Below are positions 6,081 through 6,434 of a stretch of DNA of 6,434 bases, piece by piece. This DNA is from Candidatus Saccharibacteria bacterium UBA5152 (GTDB lineage: Bacteria; Patescibacteriota; Saccharimonadia; Saccharimonadales; UBA4665): NCBI GenBank assembly GCA_002413755.1, contig DHXQ01000004.1:30018-36451 (forward strand), given 5' to 3'. Under the pieces are notes generated by a model that searched no databases, was not told the DNA's origin, and saw nothing but the letters and a program-made list of their open reading frames with translations. The translations under genes and the position numbers were made by a program. Each line of letters starts with the position of its first letter. The first letter of the stretch is position 1.

Positions 6081-6434
6081 CTAGACTCCTTTGATATCGC
6101 TCGAGGTGCCGAGGATGTAGCCGAAGCCGCGCCGGGTGTGGATCAGTGGCGTTTCCTTCGGAAACGCCCGGTCAATCTTGGTACGCAGATAACCGATGTA
6201 GACCTCGACCGTATTTGGTAAAATGTCAGCGTCTTCGTTCCAAATATGGGCGATCAGTGAATCTTTGGTAATCACCTGCCCGGCGTGGTGCATGAAGTAT
6301 TCCAGCAGCAGGAATTCCTTGTGCGACAGCTTGATGGGCACGCCGGCCCGCTCGACGGCAAATCCAACCGGATCGAACAGCAGATTGTCCACCTTCAGAA
6401 TCGTGCCGGTGCTGGCTTTGGGCCGGCGCAGCAG
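6081..6434 (-). CDS. OmpR/PhoB-family response regulator, DNA-binding domain only (5' end beyond the window)
   Basis: The frame is open from the right edge to the stop at 6081, giving 117 visible residues. The true start and the phospho-acceptor receiver domain lie outside the window; a GTG at 6392 is internal, not the start. The visible part begins in the interdomain linker (LLRRPKA, typical of this family) and contains the whole winged-helix domain. LSHKEFLLLEYFMHHAGQVI (36-55) covers the first helices and turn, HIWN is at 63-66, the recognition-helix region NTVEVYIGYLRTKID is at 74-88, and the wing with TRRGFGYIL is at 100-108. It should bind direct-repeat operators as a phosphorylated dimer. 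The kinase follows in the same operon three bases later, so translation is probably coupled. Confidence 0.92.
   Translation of the reverse strand: MLRRPKASTGTILKVDNLLFDPVGFAVERAGVPIKLSHKEFLLLEYFMHHAGQVITKDSLIAHIWNEDADILPNTVEVYIGYLRTKIDRAFPKETPLIHTRRGFGYILGTSSDIKGV
6086..6092 (-). promoter_or_regulatory. Shine-Dalgarno AAAGGAG of the histidine kinase, inside the regulator's 3' end
   Basis: On the minus strand AAAGGAG lies within the last codons of the response regulator, eight bases before the kinase ATG at 6077. This supports the 6077 start and suggests that ribosomes finishing the regulator reinitiate on the kinase. Confidence 0.7.

Noticed and set aside
6081..6392. A 103-residue regulator starting at the GTG at 6392
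   Set aside because: The frame is open to the window edge and the upstream residues (LLRRPKA...) are the normal OmpR-family linker, so the GTG is internal.
1..6434. Alternative genetic code (TGA recoding) as in some Patescibacteria
   Set aside because: All seven genes read through to full family length without internal TGA, and the MazG-like gene ends at TGA, so code 11 fits.

Overview
The window is a dense, bacterial-type stretch of roughly 50% GC with seven protein genes, standard stop codons and short intergenic gaps. Both edge genes are cut: the left one loses its 3' end and the right one its 5' end. No rRNA, tRNA, CRISPR array, insertion sequence or phage gene was seen. The organism cannot be named from the sequence alone. 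Moderate GC, a type II NADH dehydrogenase beside a lone FAD-linked lactate/glycolate-type oxidase, a single OmpR-type two-component system and several odd small proteins would fit an aerobic or soil-type Saccharibacteria (Patescibacteria/CPR) genome. That placement is inference, held at about 50%.

Layout, left to right: (1) 2-1045, minus, an NDH-2-type NADH:quinone oxidoreductase, 3'-truncated by the window edge. (2) 1132-1470, plus, a small all-alpha MazG-like nucleotide pyrophosphohydrolase, divergent from the first gene. The 86 bp between them carry two back-to-back promoters placed so close to the start codons that both messages may be leaderless. (3) 1436-2455, minus, a radical SAM enzyme whose motif order resembles viperin; its 3' end overlaps the MazG-like gene tail to tail by 35 bp. 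(4) A 169 bp AT-rich divergent intergenic region. (5) 2625-4289, plus, an FAD-binding oxidase of the GlcD/D-lactate dehydrogenase family. (6) 4351-5064, plus, an orphan 237-residue acidic protein with its own promoter and Shine-Dalgarno. (7) 5061-6077 and 6081-6434, minus, a sensor histidine kinase and the DNA-binding half of its OmpR-family response regulator, translated in the order regulator then kinase.

How they may work together: NDH-2 and the FAD oxidase are both flavoenzymes that can pass electrons from NADH or a 2-hydroxy acid to quinone (or another acceptor) without pumping protons, so together they suggest a minimal respiratory input module. The radical SAM and MazG-like proteins may both act on nucleotides; this rests on family resemblance and adjacency and is speculative. 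The two-component system is convergent with the orphan gene, and nothing in the sequence shows which genes it controls.
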